Numbered from the stretch's first letter, positions 1 to 5,312 are shown. The stretch: DNA of 6,230 bases from an uncultured Collinsella sp. (GCA_900543615.1 UQSC01000106.1:1-6230); one strand, 5' to 3'. Numbers and translations are program-made. Notes: a model not told the origin generated them from the letters alone.

Positions 1-48
1 CGAGATCAGCCTCGGTCTCGTGGGCTCGGAGATGTGTATAAGAGACAG
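1..48 (+). other. Nextera i7 adapter, untrimmed
   Basis: This is not genomic DNA. Bases 1-6 (CGAGAT) match the 3' end of the Illumina P7 primer. Bases 7-14 (CAGCCTCG) match the i7 index N710 as it sits in the oligonucleotide. Bases 15-48 are the Nextera read-2 adapter, ending in the 19-bp Tn5 mosaic end AGATGTGTATAAGAGACAG. Plus-strand translation of this stretch gives the artefact peptide MGSEMCIRDS. Genomic sequence begins at 49. Confidence 0.98.
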
Positions 49-469
49 TCTTCAGGCAGATCAGCGTCTTGAAGATCGCGGTGGAGGTGGGGTTGGTCGT
101 CGGGATGACGGCGCCCACGATGCCGATGGGCTCGGCGATCTTGGTGATGCCGTAAGCCTCGTCGCGCTCCAGGACACCACAGGTCTTGGTGTTCTTGTAA
201 GCGTTGTAGATGTACTCTGCGGCGTAGTGGTTCTTGATGACCTTGTCCTCAAGAACGCCGCGGCCGGTCTCCTCGATGGCCATCTTCGCCAACGGGATAC
301 GAGCCTTGTTGGCGGCCATGGCGGCCTCATAGAAGATCTTGTCGACCTGCTCCTGCGTGTACGTAGCAAAAAGCGCCTGGGCCTCTCGCATCTGAGCGAG
401 CTTAGCCTCAAGCGCCTCTACGTTGTCCACAATTGCGGGAGTAGTGTTTTCCGGTGACTTTTTCACCAT
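49..469 (-). CDS. adhE: Bifunctional aldehyde-alcohol dehydrogenase AdhE, N-terminal part
   Basis: Contains the first 140 codons; the rest lies beyond the contig end. AdhE reduces acetyl-CoA to acetaldehyde and then ethanol with two NADH, regenerating NAD+ during fermentation in the cytoplasm. The visible part is the start of the N-terminal CoA-acylating aldehyde dehydrogenase domain. Diagnostic blocks also found in E. coli AdhE are TQEQVDKIF (about residue 39), ARIPLAKMA (about 59), EDKVIKNHYAAEYIYNAYK (about 77), KTCGVL and IAEPIGIVGAVIPTTNPTST (about 110-130). The active-site cysteine and the iron-dependent alcohol dehydrogenase half are not present here. The start ATG is at 469-467, preceded by AAGGAGA at 476-482, a well-spaced ribosome binding site. 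An open frame continues into the adapter at 48-1, so automated callers would add about 16 false residues. The gene is transcribed away from the transposase element. Confidence 0.95.
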
Positions 470-509
470 TTGTGTCTCCTTGCGATCGGAGATTTACCCT
501 ACGCCTTGC

Positions 510-515
510 ATGATA
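510..515 (-). promoter_or_regulatory. Candidate -10 box for adhE
   Basis: Read on the minus strand this is TATCAT, about 41 nt upstream of the adhE start codon and in an AT-rich stretch. No convincing -35 hexamer sits 16-18 nt upstream (the nearest sequence is CCGTTC), so this is a weak call from position and the -10 match only. Confidence 0.3.
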
Positions 516-560
516 GCAAGAAATTATTCGGTGAACGGTAAGATTCCCGTAAAAGGCACA

Positions 561-590
561 CTAAAACGCTTCAATAAACTGAAACGCTTT
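561..590 (-). promoter_or_regulatory. Paired LacI-operator-like sites upstream of adhE
   Basis: Two near-identical 12-mers, CTAAAACGCTTC (561-572) and CTGAAACGCTTT (579-590), repeat with an 18-bp period. Each is a partial palindrome around a central CG (AAACGCTT), the form usual for LacI/CcpA-family operators. They lie about 92-121 bp upstream of the adhE start. A role in adhE control is inference from position, and no regulator gene is in the window. Confidence 0.35.
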
Positions 591-621
591 AAATATAACT
601 ATCTGCCTGCTGCATCGCCCC

Positions 622-671
622 GCTCATTGGGGACAGACTTACATGAGTGCTTTCACTCATTTGGGACAGAC
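622..671 (-). repeat. Left inverted repeat of the RAYT element
   Basis: Holds one full 33-bp unit (622-654) and a 17-bp partial second unit (655-671) in reverse orientation to those at 1636-1701. GGGGACAG lies at 629-636 and the variant TGGGACAG at 662-669. Between them is a perfect 7-bp hairpin, ATGAGTG (643-649) and CACTCAT (654-660), with loop CTTT. An additional 11-bp fragment of the unit (CCGCTCATTGG, 620-630) recurs directly at 709-719. Confidence 0.85.
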
Positions 672-720
672 ATTGTTTTGCCCTTTTGCCGTTCTGGGCC
701 TGTTTTTGCCGCTCATTGGA

Positions 721-726
721 TATAAA
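721..726 (+). promoter_or_regulatory. Candidate -10 box for the transposase gene
   Basis: TATAAA follows the partial repeat at 709-719 and lies 76 nt before the ATG at 803. No good -35 box is visible at normal spacing, so this rests on one hexamer and location. Confidence 0.25.
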
Positions 727-802
727 TAGGTCACAGGCTCAGCATTTCGCGTTCCTTCTCTCCTTTTAGGTGTTGCCTGTTCAGTTTTTGAAAGGAGAGA
801 TT

Positions 803-1420
803 ATGCCTCGATGTGCCCGCGCCGTTTCGCTCACCGGTTATTACCACGTCTTTGACCGTGGTAACTCTAAACAGATTATTTTTGAAGATGACTCTGACCG
901 ATATCGTTTCTTATCGGACATCTCGGACAGGTTCGCGCACCATAAAGTGGCGGTGTTGGCTTGGTGCCTTATGGACAATCACTTTCATTTGATGGTTGAT
1001 GATCCGTTCGACAATCTTTCAAAGGCGATGCAGTGCGCATTGACGGCATATGCTAAGTATTTCAATGGGAAAACGGGGAGAACGGGGCATCTCTTTGATA
1101 ATCGCTATTCGCGGGTCGCTGTTGAGTCGGACACGCAAGCGGTGCAACTGCTCGACTATATCCATCTCAATCCCGTGAAAGGTGCGCTCGACTCACTCGA
1201 GGCGTACCGCTGGTCAAGCTACAAGGCATATGAGCTGGGCTATGATCCCTTTGACATCTGTGATGCGGCCCCTATGCTCGATATTGTCGGAGGCTCCCGT
1301 TGCTATTGCGAGCATCTCAAGGAAGTTGCCGAGCGCATCTGGTCAGTGGAGGTTCTTCCACGCCGGCGGATCCCCGATGAGGAGGTCCTTTCATTGCGCG
1401 CGAAGTGCTTCCGAGCATAG
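803..1420 (+). CDS. REP-associated tyrosine transposase (Y1/HUH family), C-terminus frameshifted
   Basis: This 205-residue protein resembles the Y1_Tnp (IS200/RAYT) family of metal-dependent single-strand endonucleases, which cut DNA at hairpins and form a 5'-phosphotyrosine link. Visible signatures are an N-terminal YYHVFDRGNSKQIIF block (residues 13-27), the HUH metal site H60-F61-H62 within CLMDNHFHLM, GHLFDNRYSRV (95-105), and the catalytic Tyr119 in DYIHLNPVKG. All key residues are present, so the catalytic core could be active. The start ATG is preferred over an upstream in-frame GTG at 770 because AGGAG (793-797) lies 5 nt before it. The last residues (SLRAKCFRA) do not look like a natural end. 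The -1 frame from 1390 continues with a helix-turn-helix-like tail, implying a frameshift and an original protein of about 258 residues. The gene is enclosed by the inverted repeats at 622-671 and 1636-1701, its likely substrates. Confidence 0.9.
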   Translation: MPRCARAVSLTGYYHVFDRGNSKQIIFEDDSDRYRFLSDISDRFAHHKVAVLAWCLMDNHFHLMVDDPFDNLSKAMQCALTAYAKYFNGKTGRTGHLFDNRYSRVAVESDTQAVQLLDYIHLNPVKGALDSLEAYRWSSYKAYELGYDPFDICDAAPMLDIVGGSRCYCEHLKEVAERIWSVEVLPRRRIPDEEVLSLRAKCFRA

Positions 1421-1578
1421 ATCCTGCGATGCTCAAGGCCCTGCCACGCCCCGATCGCGATGCCTGTCTGCTGAGGCTCAGGCGGGCGCATCTCACGGTC
1501 AAGCAAATTGCCCGTATCACCGGAATCGGCGCCACAAGCGTAACCAAGGCCACCGCGGGCTGGAACGGGGCGGCGTGA
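1390..1578 (+). pseudogene. Out-of-frame C-terminal HTH segment of the transposase
   Basis: In the -1 frame relative to the transposase, 62 codons run from FIAREVLPSIDP to a TGA at 1576-1578. They include the arginine-rich DRDACLLRLRRAHLTVKQIA and then RITGIGATSVTKA, which reads as a helix-turn-helix. RAYT-like proteins often carry a small DNA-binding tail after the Y1 domain, so this is probably the displaced C-terminus. A 1-nt deletion (or 2-nt insertion) around 1382-1392 explains it. No independent conventional start is evident. GAGGAGGT (1379-1386) precedes an ATT codon at 1393, and a GTG lies at 1405, so reinitiation cannot be excluded but is speculative. Confidence 0.6.
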
Positions 1579-1635
1579 GGTACGTACTGGTGGCGATCGA
1601 AGCGCCGTGAGTTCGTCGATGCACTGTGAGCTTTG

Positions 1636-1701
1636 GAAAGCACTCATCTAAGTCTGTCCCCAATGCGTGAAAGCACTCATGTAAGCCTGTCCCCAATGAG
1701 T
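1636..1701 (+). repeat. Right end of the RAYT element: 33-bp tandem repeat, two copies
   Basis: Two adjacent 33-bp units, 1636-1668 and 1669-1701, match at 30 of 33 positions. Each carries GAAAGCACTCAT, then TAAG, then CTGTCCCCAATG (CTGTCCCC at 1654-1661 and 1687-1694). Across the junction ATGCGTG (1664-1670 region) faces CACTCAT with one mismatch, forming the same hairpin as in the left repeat. The units are the reverse complement of those at 622-671. Confidence 0.88.
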
Positions 1702-1705
1702 GCAA

Positions 1706-1736
1706 AAAGGCGCCCTCCGTAGGGGAGGGCGCCTTT
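1706..1736 (-). terminator. Strong rho-independent terminator after rpmB, possibly bidirectional
   Basis: A perfect 13-bp stem pairs AAAGGCGCCCTCC (1706-1718) with GGAGGGCGCCTTT (1724-1736) around the loop GTAGG. On the minus strand it is followed by TTTTT (plus-strand 1704-1708), so it best terminates rpmB. On the plus strand it ends only in TTT, a weaker stop for transposase transcription. The right end of the mobile element lies 4 nt away. Confidence 0.88.
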
Positions 1737-1804
1737 GGTAAGTTCTATGTGAACGCGAGGTCTTTGACCCGGAGAGTCCGAGGTACTTGTTGGTAAGACC
1801 TTAT

Positions 1805-1993
1805 TTAGGAGCGCGCAACCTTGCCGGACTTGAGGCAGGTGGAGCAAACGTTCATCTTGCGACGGTGACCATCGACGACGACGTAGACGCGCTGGATGTT
1901 GGGGCGGAACTTACGGTTGGTGACGCGGTGAGAGTGGCTGATGGAGCGACCGGCAACGGGGTGCTTACCGCAAACTTCGCAAACTTTGGACAT
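1805..1993 (-). CDS. rpmB: 50S ribosomal protein L28 (four-cysteine, zinc-binding form)
   Basis: A 62-residue protein beginning MSKVCEVCGKHPVAGRSISH, the canonical L28 start, with NRKFRPNIQRV in the middle and a short basic end. L28 is a structural component of the large ribosomal subunit near the E site. Cys5/Cys8 and Cys50/Cys53 form two CxxC pairs, the C+ version that coordinates zinc. The start ATG (1993-1991) is chosen over an in-frame ATG 16 codons upstream because AAGGAGGG (2007-2000) sits just before it and the protein then matches the family's N-terminus. It is a single-gene unit: the promoter candidate at 2048-2053 and terminator at 1706-1736 bracket it. Its stop is followed by a loose 7-bp inverted repeat (1758-1764 / 1795-1801). 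It diverges from the pyr operon. Confidence 0.97.
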   Translation of the reverse strand: MSKVCEVCGKHPVAGRSISHSHRVTNRKFRPNIQRVYVVVDGHRRKMNVCSTCLKSGKVARS

Positions 1994-2047
1994 AACTGAC
2001 CCTCCTTGGGCGACAAACGAACATGTCGCGTTAACAAACAAGCCTGA

Positions 2048-2053
2048 ACTATA
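2048..2053 (-). promoter_or_regulatory. Extended -10 promoter of rpmB
   Basis: On the minus strand this reads TGC-TATAGT, an extended -10 element, 55 nt upstream of the rpmB start. TTGCGC occurs upstream but at a 20-nt spacing, too long for a standard -35. A dyad GCACAG (2054-2059) / CTGTGC (2070-2075) overlaps the upstream half and could bind a regulator or simply be chance. Confidence 0.5.
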
Positions 2054-2184
2054 GCACAGAAGTCGCTCCCTGTGCGCAATCTACACAGAGATATTCCTCT
2101 TTTGGCGATAGTGCCCACGCTACGGCCCTGGACGTAGATCCGATTTGCGTGCAGCAGAGGGGATTATGCCAGCTCGTGCGTGCG

Positions 2185-2213
2185 TTTTCAAGCTCGTCCC
2201 ACAAATATATATA
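2185..2213 (+). promoter_or_regulatory. Candidate upstream promoter of the pyr operon
   Basis: TTTTCA (2185-2190) and TATATA (2208-2213) are separated by exactly 17 nt, each matching the sigma-70 consensus at 4 of 6 positions. Transcription would begin near 2220, giving a leader of about 225 nt whose first element is the hairpin GGAGC-ATTGG-GCTCC (2221-2235). Stronger than the alternative at 2285 in spacing, but unproven. Confidence 0.4.
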
Positions 2214-2284
2214 GGTTTATGGAGCATTGGGCTCCGTTTACGGATTGCTCTGTATTTACGCTCGCAATTAAGCTCGAGGTTGGC

Positions 2285-2290
2285 TACACT
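2285..2290 (+). promoter_or_regulatory. Alternative -10 box for the pyr operon
   Basis: TACACT lies just ahead of the leader hairpins; a start near 2297 would give a leader of about 150 nt that still contains the whole attenuator. The hexamer 17 nt upstream (TCGCAA) is a poor -35 match. Confidence 0.3.
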
Positions 2291-2308
2291 ATCCCTTGAC
2301 CATTAAAG

Positions 2309-2367
2309 GGGTACGAGATACCCACATGGAATTACATAGCTGCCAAAGAGCAGCCTTTCCTGTGGGT
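2309..2367 (+). promoter_or_regulatory. pyr leader: PyrR-binding-like hairpin and antiterminator
   Basis: ACCCACA (2320-2326) pairs with TGTGGGT (2361-2367), and GGAA with TTCC inside it. This encloses an inner hairpin GCTGC (2339-2343) / GCAGC (2350-2354) with the six-base loop CAAAGA. A lower stem, asymmetric internal loop, upper stem and hexaloop is the architecture of Bacillus PyrR-binding RNA, whose hexaloop is, as I recall, of the CNGNGA kind; this one differs at one position. The structure shares bases with the 5' arm of the terminator (2365-2367) and with an upstream hairpin GGGTA (2309-2313) / TACCC (2319-2323), so the folds compete. Assignment of the PyrR-contacting fold is inference. 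Confidence 0.55.
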
Positions 2368-2405
2368 GTCTGGTCCGCTTTAAGCGGTCGGGCATCTATT
2401 TTTTT
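2365..2405 (+). terminator. Attenuator terminator of the pyr operon
   Basis: GGTGTCTGG then CCGCT (from 2365) pairs with AGCGG then TCGGGCATC (to 2396), leaving one bulged T and the loop TTA, with several G-U pairs. A run of seven T follows at 2399-2405. It lies 40 nt before the pyrR start, ahead of the whole operon. A full intrinsic terminator in front of the first gene, overlapping an alternative fold, is the hallmark of transcription attenuation. A further small hairpin, TTGACTG / CAGTCAA (2404-2423), sits between it and the ribosome binding site. Confidence 0.75.
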
Positions 2406-2444
2406 GACTGTGTCAGCAGTCAAGACATGTGAGGAAGGAGATCG

Positions 2445-3029
2445 ATGGGCACGACTTCCCCCAAGGCGGTCATCATGGACGAGACCGCCGTCAATCGAGC
2501 GATGACCCGCATCGCGCACGAGATTCTCGAGCGCAACGAGGGCTGTGAAGACCTCGCTCTGGTCGGCATCGTCACGCGCGGCGACCTTCTGGCAAAGAAA
2601 CTCGCCGAGGAGATCAAGGAGATCGAGGGCGTCGAAGTTCCGCTCGGCAGCCTCGACATCAGCTTCTACCGTGATGACTACGCTACCAATTTCGCTCCCG
2701 CGATCCACGCCACTAACATTCCCTTTAGCGTCGACGGCAAGCGCGTCGTGCTGGTGGACGACATCCTGTACACGGGCCGTACCATCCGCGCCGCTCTGGA
2801 CGCCGTCATGGACCTGGGCCGTCCGAGCCGTATTGAGCTGGCAGTTCTCGTTGACCGCGGTCACCGCGAGCTCCCCATCTCGCCGGACTTTGTCGGCAAG
2901 AACGTTCCCTCGTCGCATGAGGAGAACGTGCACCTATATATGAAGGAAGTCGACGGCCACACCGCCGTCGAGATTAACGACGTCGCGCCGGGTTCCCACG
3001 TGGGCTCCGCGCCGCTGGGAGGTGAGTAG
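2445..3029 (+). CDS. pyrR: PyrR, bifunctional pyr operon regulator / uracil phosphoribosyltransferase
   Basis: A 194-residue protein of the PyrR family. It binds pyr mRNA in response to UMP/UTP to lower operon expression, and usually has weak uracil phosphoribosyltransferase activity (uracil + PRPP to UMP). Visible are the TRG loop (44-46), LDISFYRDD (70-78), the PRPP-binding motif VVLVDDILYTGRT (101-113), and VDRGHRELPI (137-146), all close to B. subtilis PyrR. It is slightly longer than the B. subtilis protein (about 181 residues) because of a C-terminal tail after residue 180. AAGGAG (2435-2440) lies 4 nt before the ATG. It is first in the operon, downstream of the attenuator it probably controls, and ends 4 nt before pyrB. 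Confidence 0.97.
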   Translation: MGTTSPKAVIMDETAVNRAMTRIAHEILERNEGCEDLALVGIVTRGDLLAKKLAEEIKEIEGVEVPLGSLDISFYRDDYATNFAPAIHATNIPFSVDGKRVVLVDDILYTGRTIRAALDAVMDLGRPSRIELAVLVDRGHRELPISPDFVGKNVPSSHEENVHLYMKEVDGHTAVEINDVAPGSHVGSAPLGGE

Positions 3030-3033
3030 TACC

Positions 3034-3978
3034 GTGGCGTTCAACCATAAGCACCTGATCGACATTACCGAGTACTCCGAAGAGGACATCAAGCTCATCC
3101 TCGAGACCGCCAAGGCGTTCTCCGAGGTCAACGAGCGTGCGATCAAGAAGGTCCCCACGCTCAAGGGCAAGACCATCGTCAACATGTTCAACGAGCCCTC
3201 GACGCGCACCCGCAGCTCCTTCGAGCTCGCCGAGAAGCGTCTTTCGGCCGATAGCCTTAACTTTGGCGGCTCCTCGACCTCCACGGTCAAGGGTGAGAGC
3301 CTCGTCGACACCGTCGAGACCCTCAACGCCTACAAGATCGACTGCATCGTCGTGCGCGATAAGCACGCCGGTGCTCCCTACATCGTCACGCAGAACTCGC
3401 CCGCGAGCGTCATCTGCGCCGGCGACGGCAAGCACAACCATCCCACGCAGGCCCTGCTCGACCTGTACACCATCTGGGAGCACAAGGGTGACTTCCACGG
3501 TCTGAAGGTCGCTGTCGTCGGCGATATCGCGCACTCCCGCGTCTGCGGCTCGCTGATCCCCGCCCTTAAGATCATGGGCTGCGAGACCTACGCCGTCGCC
3601 CCCGGCACGCTGCTGCCGCCGGCGCCCGAGGTTCTGGGCTGCGACCACGTGACGAGCGACCTCGATTCCGTCCTGCCCGAGCTGGACGTCGTCTACATGC
3701 TGCGCGTGCAGCAGGAGCGCCTCGAGGGTGCCCCGTTCCCGACCATTCGCGAGTACCACAGGCTCTTCGGCCTGACCAAGGACCGCGAGAAGCTCATGAA
3801 GCCCGATGCGATCATCTGCCACCCGGGTCCCATCAACCGCGGCGTCGAGTTCGACTCCTATATGGCCGACCACCCGCAACGCTCCGTCATCCTGGAGCAG
3901 GTCTACGCCGGTATCTGCGTGCGTATGGCTATCCTGTATCTGCTGCTTGGAGGTGCCGATAATGGCCTTGCTTCTTAA
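3034..3978 (+). CDS. pyrB: Aspartate carbamoyltransferase, catalytic subunit
   Basis: 314 residues. Transfers the carbamoyl group of carbamoyl phosphate to L-aspartate, giving N-carbamoyl-L-aspartate, the committed pyrimidine step. The carbamoyl-phosphate site STRTR is at 56-60, Lys86 in TVKGES reaches over from the neighbouring subunit, HPTQALLD is at 136-143, the aspartate-site MLRVQQER at 222-229 and HPGPINRG at 263-270. The catalytic trimer is complete, and no pyrI regulatory chain is seen. The GTG at 3034 is preferred over an in-frame GTG at 3022 because GGGAGGTG (3017-3024) is well placed only for the former. The 3' end overlaps pyrC by 17 nt, implying coupled translation. Confidence 0.96.
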   Translation: MAFNHKHLIDITEYSEEDIKLILETAKAFSEVNERAIKKVPTLKGKTIVNMFNEPSTRTRSSFELAEKRLSADSLNFGGSSTSTVKGESLVDTVETLNAYKIDCIVVRDKHAGAPYIVTQNSPASVICAGDGKHNHPTQALLDLYTIWEHKGDFHGLKVAVVGDIAHSRVCGSLIPALKIMGCETYAVAPGTLLPPAPEVLGCDHVTSDLDSVLPELDVVYMLRVQQERLEGAPFPTIREYHRLFGLTKDREKLMKPDAIICHPGPINRGVEFDSYMADHPQRSVILEQVYAGICVRMAILYLLLGGADNGLAS

Positions 3979-5251
3979 GAATGCCCACGTCGTCGACCCG
4001 TCCGTCGAGCTTGACGGTGTCGTTGACGTCCTGATTGACGGCGACAAGATCGCCGAGGTCGGCGAGAATCTCGCCGTCGAGGGAGCCGAGGTCCGCGACC
4101 TTTCCGGCAAGTACCTCGTCCCCGGCCTGGTGGATATGCACGTTCACCTTCGCGAGCCCGGCTACGAGGTCAAAGAGGACATCGAGAGCGGTACCCGCGC
4201 AGCTGCCAAGGGCGGCTTTACCGGCGTGTGCGCCATGCCCAACACCGATCCCGTCACCGATAACGGCACTGTCGTGGAGTTCGTCAAGTCCCGCGCTGCC
4301 GAGGTCGGCCACTGCCGCGTCTATCCGTCGGGCGCCATGACCCGCGGTCTTAAGGGCGAGGCCATGTCCGAGATGGGCGATATGGTCGCCCACGGCGCCG
4401 TCGCCTTCACCGACGACGGCCGCGGCGTGCAGGGCGCAGGCATGCTCCGTCGCTGCATGGACTACGGCAAGATGTTCGGCAAGGTCTTTATGAGCCACTG
4501 CCAGGACGAGGACCTGGTCGGTCACGGCCAGATCAACGAGGGCAAGGTCTCGACCCGTCTGGCCCTCGAGGGCTGGCCGGCTGCCGGCGAGGAGCTCCAG
4601 ATCGCCCGCGACATCGAGATCGCCAAGCTGACCGGTGCCAAGCTGCACATCCAGCACATCTCCACCGCCCATGGTCTGGAGATCGTGCGTGCCGGTAAGG
4701 CTGCTGGCGTTCAGGTTACCTGCGAGGCTACCCCGCACCACATGTTCCTGACCGAGAACGACCTGGACGAGACCTACAACACCTCGCTCAAGGTCAATCC
4801 GCCGCTGCGTACCGAGGAAGATGCCGAGGCCATCCGTCAGGGCGTCATCGACGGCACCGTCGACGCTATCGTCACCGATCACGCTCCCCACACCCCGTGG
4901 GAGAAGGCCCGCGAGTTCGAGCTTGCGCCCTTTGGCATGATCGGCCTCGAGACCTCCCTGTCGCTCGTACTCACCGAGCTGGTCAACACGGGCAAGATGA
5001 GCGTGGGCCGCATGGTTGAGCTCATGGCTATCAAGCCTCGTGAGATTCTGGGCCTCGACCAGGTTCAGGTCAAGGCGGGCTCCGTTGCCGACCTGACCGT
5101 GTTCGACCCCTCTGCCACCTGGACGGTCGGCGAGGACGGTTACGAGTCGCGCGCCGAGAACTCCGGTTTTGCCGGCCGCACGCTTACCGGTCGTGCCACC
5201 GATGTGTTTGTCGGCGGTAAGCAGACGCTCGCCGACGGCTGCATCTGCTAG
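3962..5251 (+). CDS. pyrC: Dihydroorotase, class I
   Basis: 429 residues, the usual size of class I bacterial dihydroorotases. Reversibly cyclises N-carbamoyl-L-aspartate to dihydroorotate with bound zinc. The amidohydrolase signature is complete: His60 and His62 in DMHVHLREPG, AMPNTDP (91-97), Asp151 in FTDDGRG, His179 in MSHCQD, His232 in LHIQHIST and the catalytic Asp306 in VTDHAPHT. Class I enzymes bridge their metals with an Asp where class II uses a carboxylated Lys, which fits Asp151. The C-terminal IKPREILGL and GSVADLTVFDP segments are typical. The ATG at 3962, inside the end of pyrB, is supported by GGAGG (3949-3953). It is followed by a 92-nt gap with hairpins before pyrK. Confidence 0.97.
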   Translation: MALLLKNAHVVDPSVELDGVVDVLIDGDKIAEVGENLAVEGAEVRDLSGKYLVPGLVDMHVHLREPGYEVKEDIESGTRAAAKGGFTGVCAMPNTDPVTDNGTVVEFVKSRAAEVGHCRVYPSGAMTRGLKGEAMSEMGDMVAHGAVAFTDDGRGVQGAGMLRRCMDYGKMFGKVFMSHCQDEDLVGHGQINEGKVSTRLALEGWPAAGEELQIARDIEIAKLTGAKLHIQHISTAHGLEIVRAGKAAGVQVTCEATPHHMFLTENDLDETYNTSLKVNPPLRTEEDAEAIRQGVIDGTVDAIVTDHAPHTPWEKAREFELAPFGMIGLETSLSLVLTELVNTGKMSVGRMVELMAIKPREILGLDQVQVKAGSVADLTVFDPSATWTVGEDGYESRAENSGFAGRTLTGRATDVFVGGKQTLADGCIC

Positions 5252-5271
5252 CATAGCCTTATCGCTTTTGT

Positions 5272-5310
5272 GCGCGGTGCCCTTGCGGTGCCGCGCTTTC
5301 TGTTCGTTTT
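5272..5310 (+). terminator. Hairpin plus T-rich tail between pyrC and pyrK
   Basis: GCGCGGTGCC (5272-5281) pairs with GGTGCCGCGC (5287-5296), 10 pairs including two G-U, with loop CTTGC. The tail 5297-5310 has 10 T in 14 but is broken by C and G. This is the shape of a leaky terminator or an RNA processing/stability element inside the operon, because pyrK is on the same strand 33 nt on. Function is inference. Confidence 0.5.
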
Positions 5311-5312
5311 GA

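Larger units (their letters stand above)
622..1701 (+). mobile_element. RAYT/Y1 transposase element bounded by inverted GGGGACAG repeats
   Basis: A region of about 1.08 kb is framed by inverted copies of a 49-bp sequence: 623-671 against 1652-1700 reversed, 46 of 49 positions matching by eye. It encloses a Y1-type single-strand transposase gene with a frameshifted C-terminal portion. The repeats contain a hairpin (ATGAGTG / CACTCAT, loop CTTT) rather than simple ends. This recalls REP-associated tyrosine transposases (RAYTs), which sit between REP hairpins, rather than classic IS with short terminal repeats. Base composition is more AT-rich than the flanking genes, consistent with acquired DNA. 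It lies between the adhE upstream region and the rpmB terminator and interrupts no visible gene. I see no certain target-site duplication. Confidence 0.7.

Noticed and set aside
20..457. Plus-strand frame beginning MGSEMCIRDS
   Set aside because: Its start lies in the adapter and the rest is antisense to adhE.
1636..1701. CRISPR array
   Set aside because: The two 33-bp units are directly abutting with no spacers, and the inverted copy lies across a transposase gene; no cas genes.
1741..1804. tRNA or small RNA gene in the gap after rpmB
   Set aside because: No T-loop motif or cloverleaf pairing; only a single loose 7-bp inverted repeat.
2010..2032. LexA-type SOS box near CGAACATGT
   Set aside because: Only one half-site matches; the second half lacks the needed symmetry and the neighbouring gene is ribosomal.
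2221..2235. Terminator at GGAGC-ATTGG-GCTCC
   Set aside because: The stem is only 5 bp and is followed by GTTTACGG, not a T run.
2296..2505. Leader peptide in the pyr leader
   Set aside because: No ribosome binding site before the TTG at 2296 or the ATG at 2326, and the frame overlaps the start of pyrR.
2289..2933. 214-codon minus-strand frame across the pyr leader and pyrR
   Set aside because: Its reading runs through the attenuator stems and opposes a certain PyrR coding region.
2974..4110. 378-codon minus-strand frame opposite pyrB
   Set aside because: Antisense shadow of pyrB produced by strong third-position GC bias; no ribosome binding site or recognisable domain.
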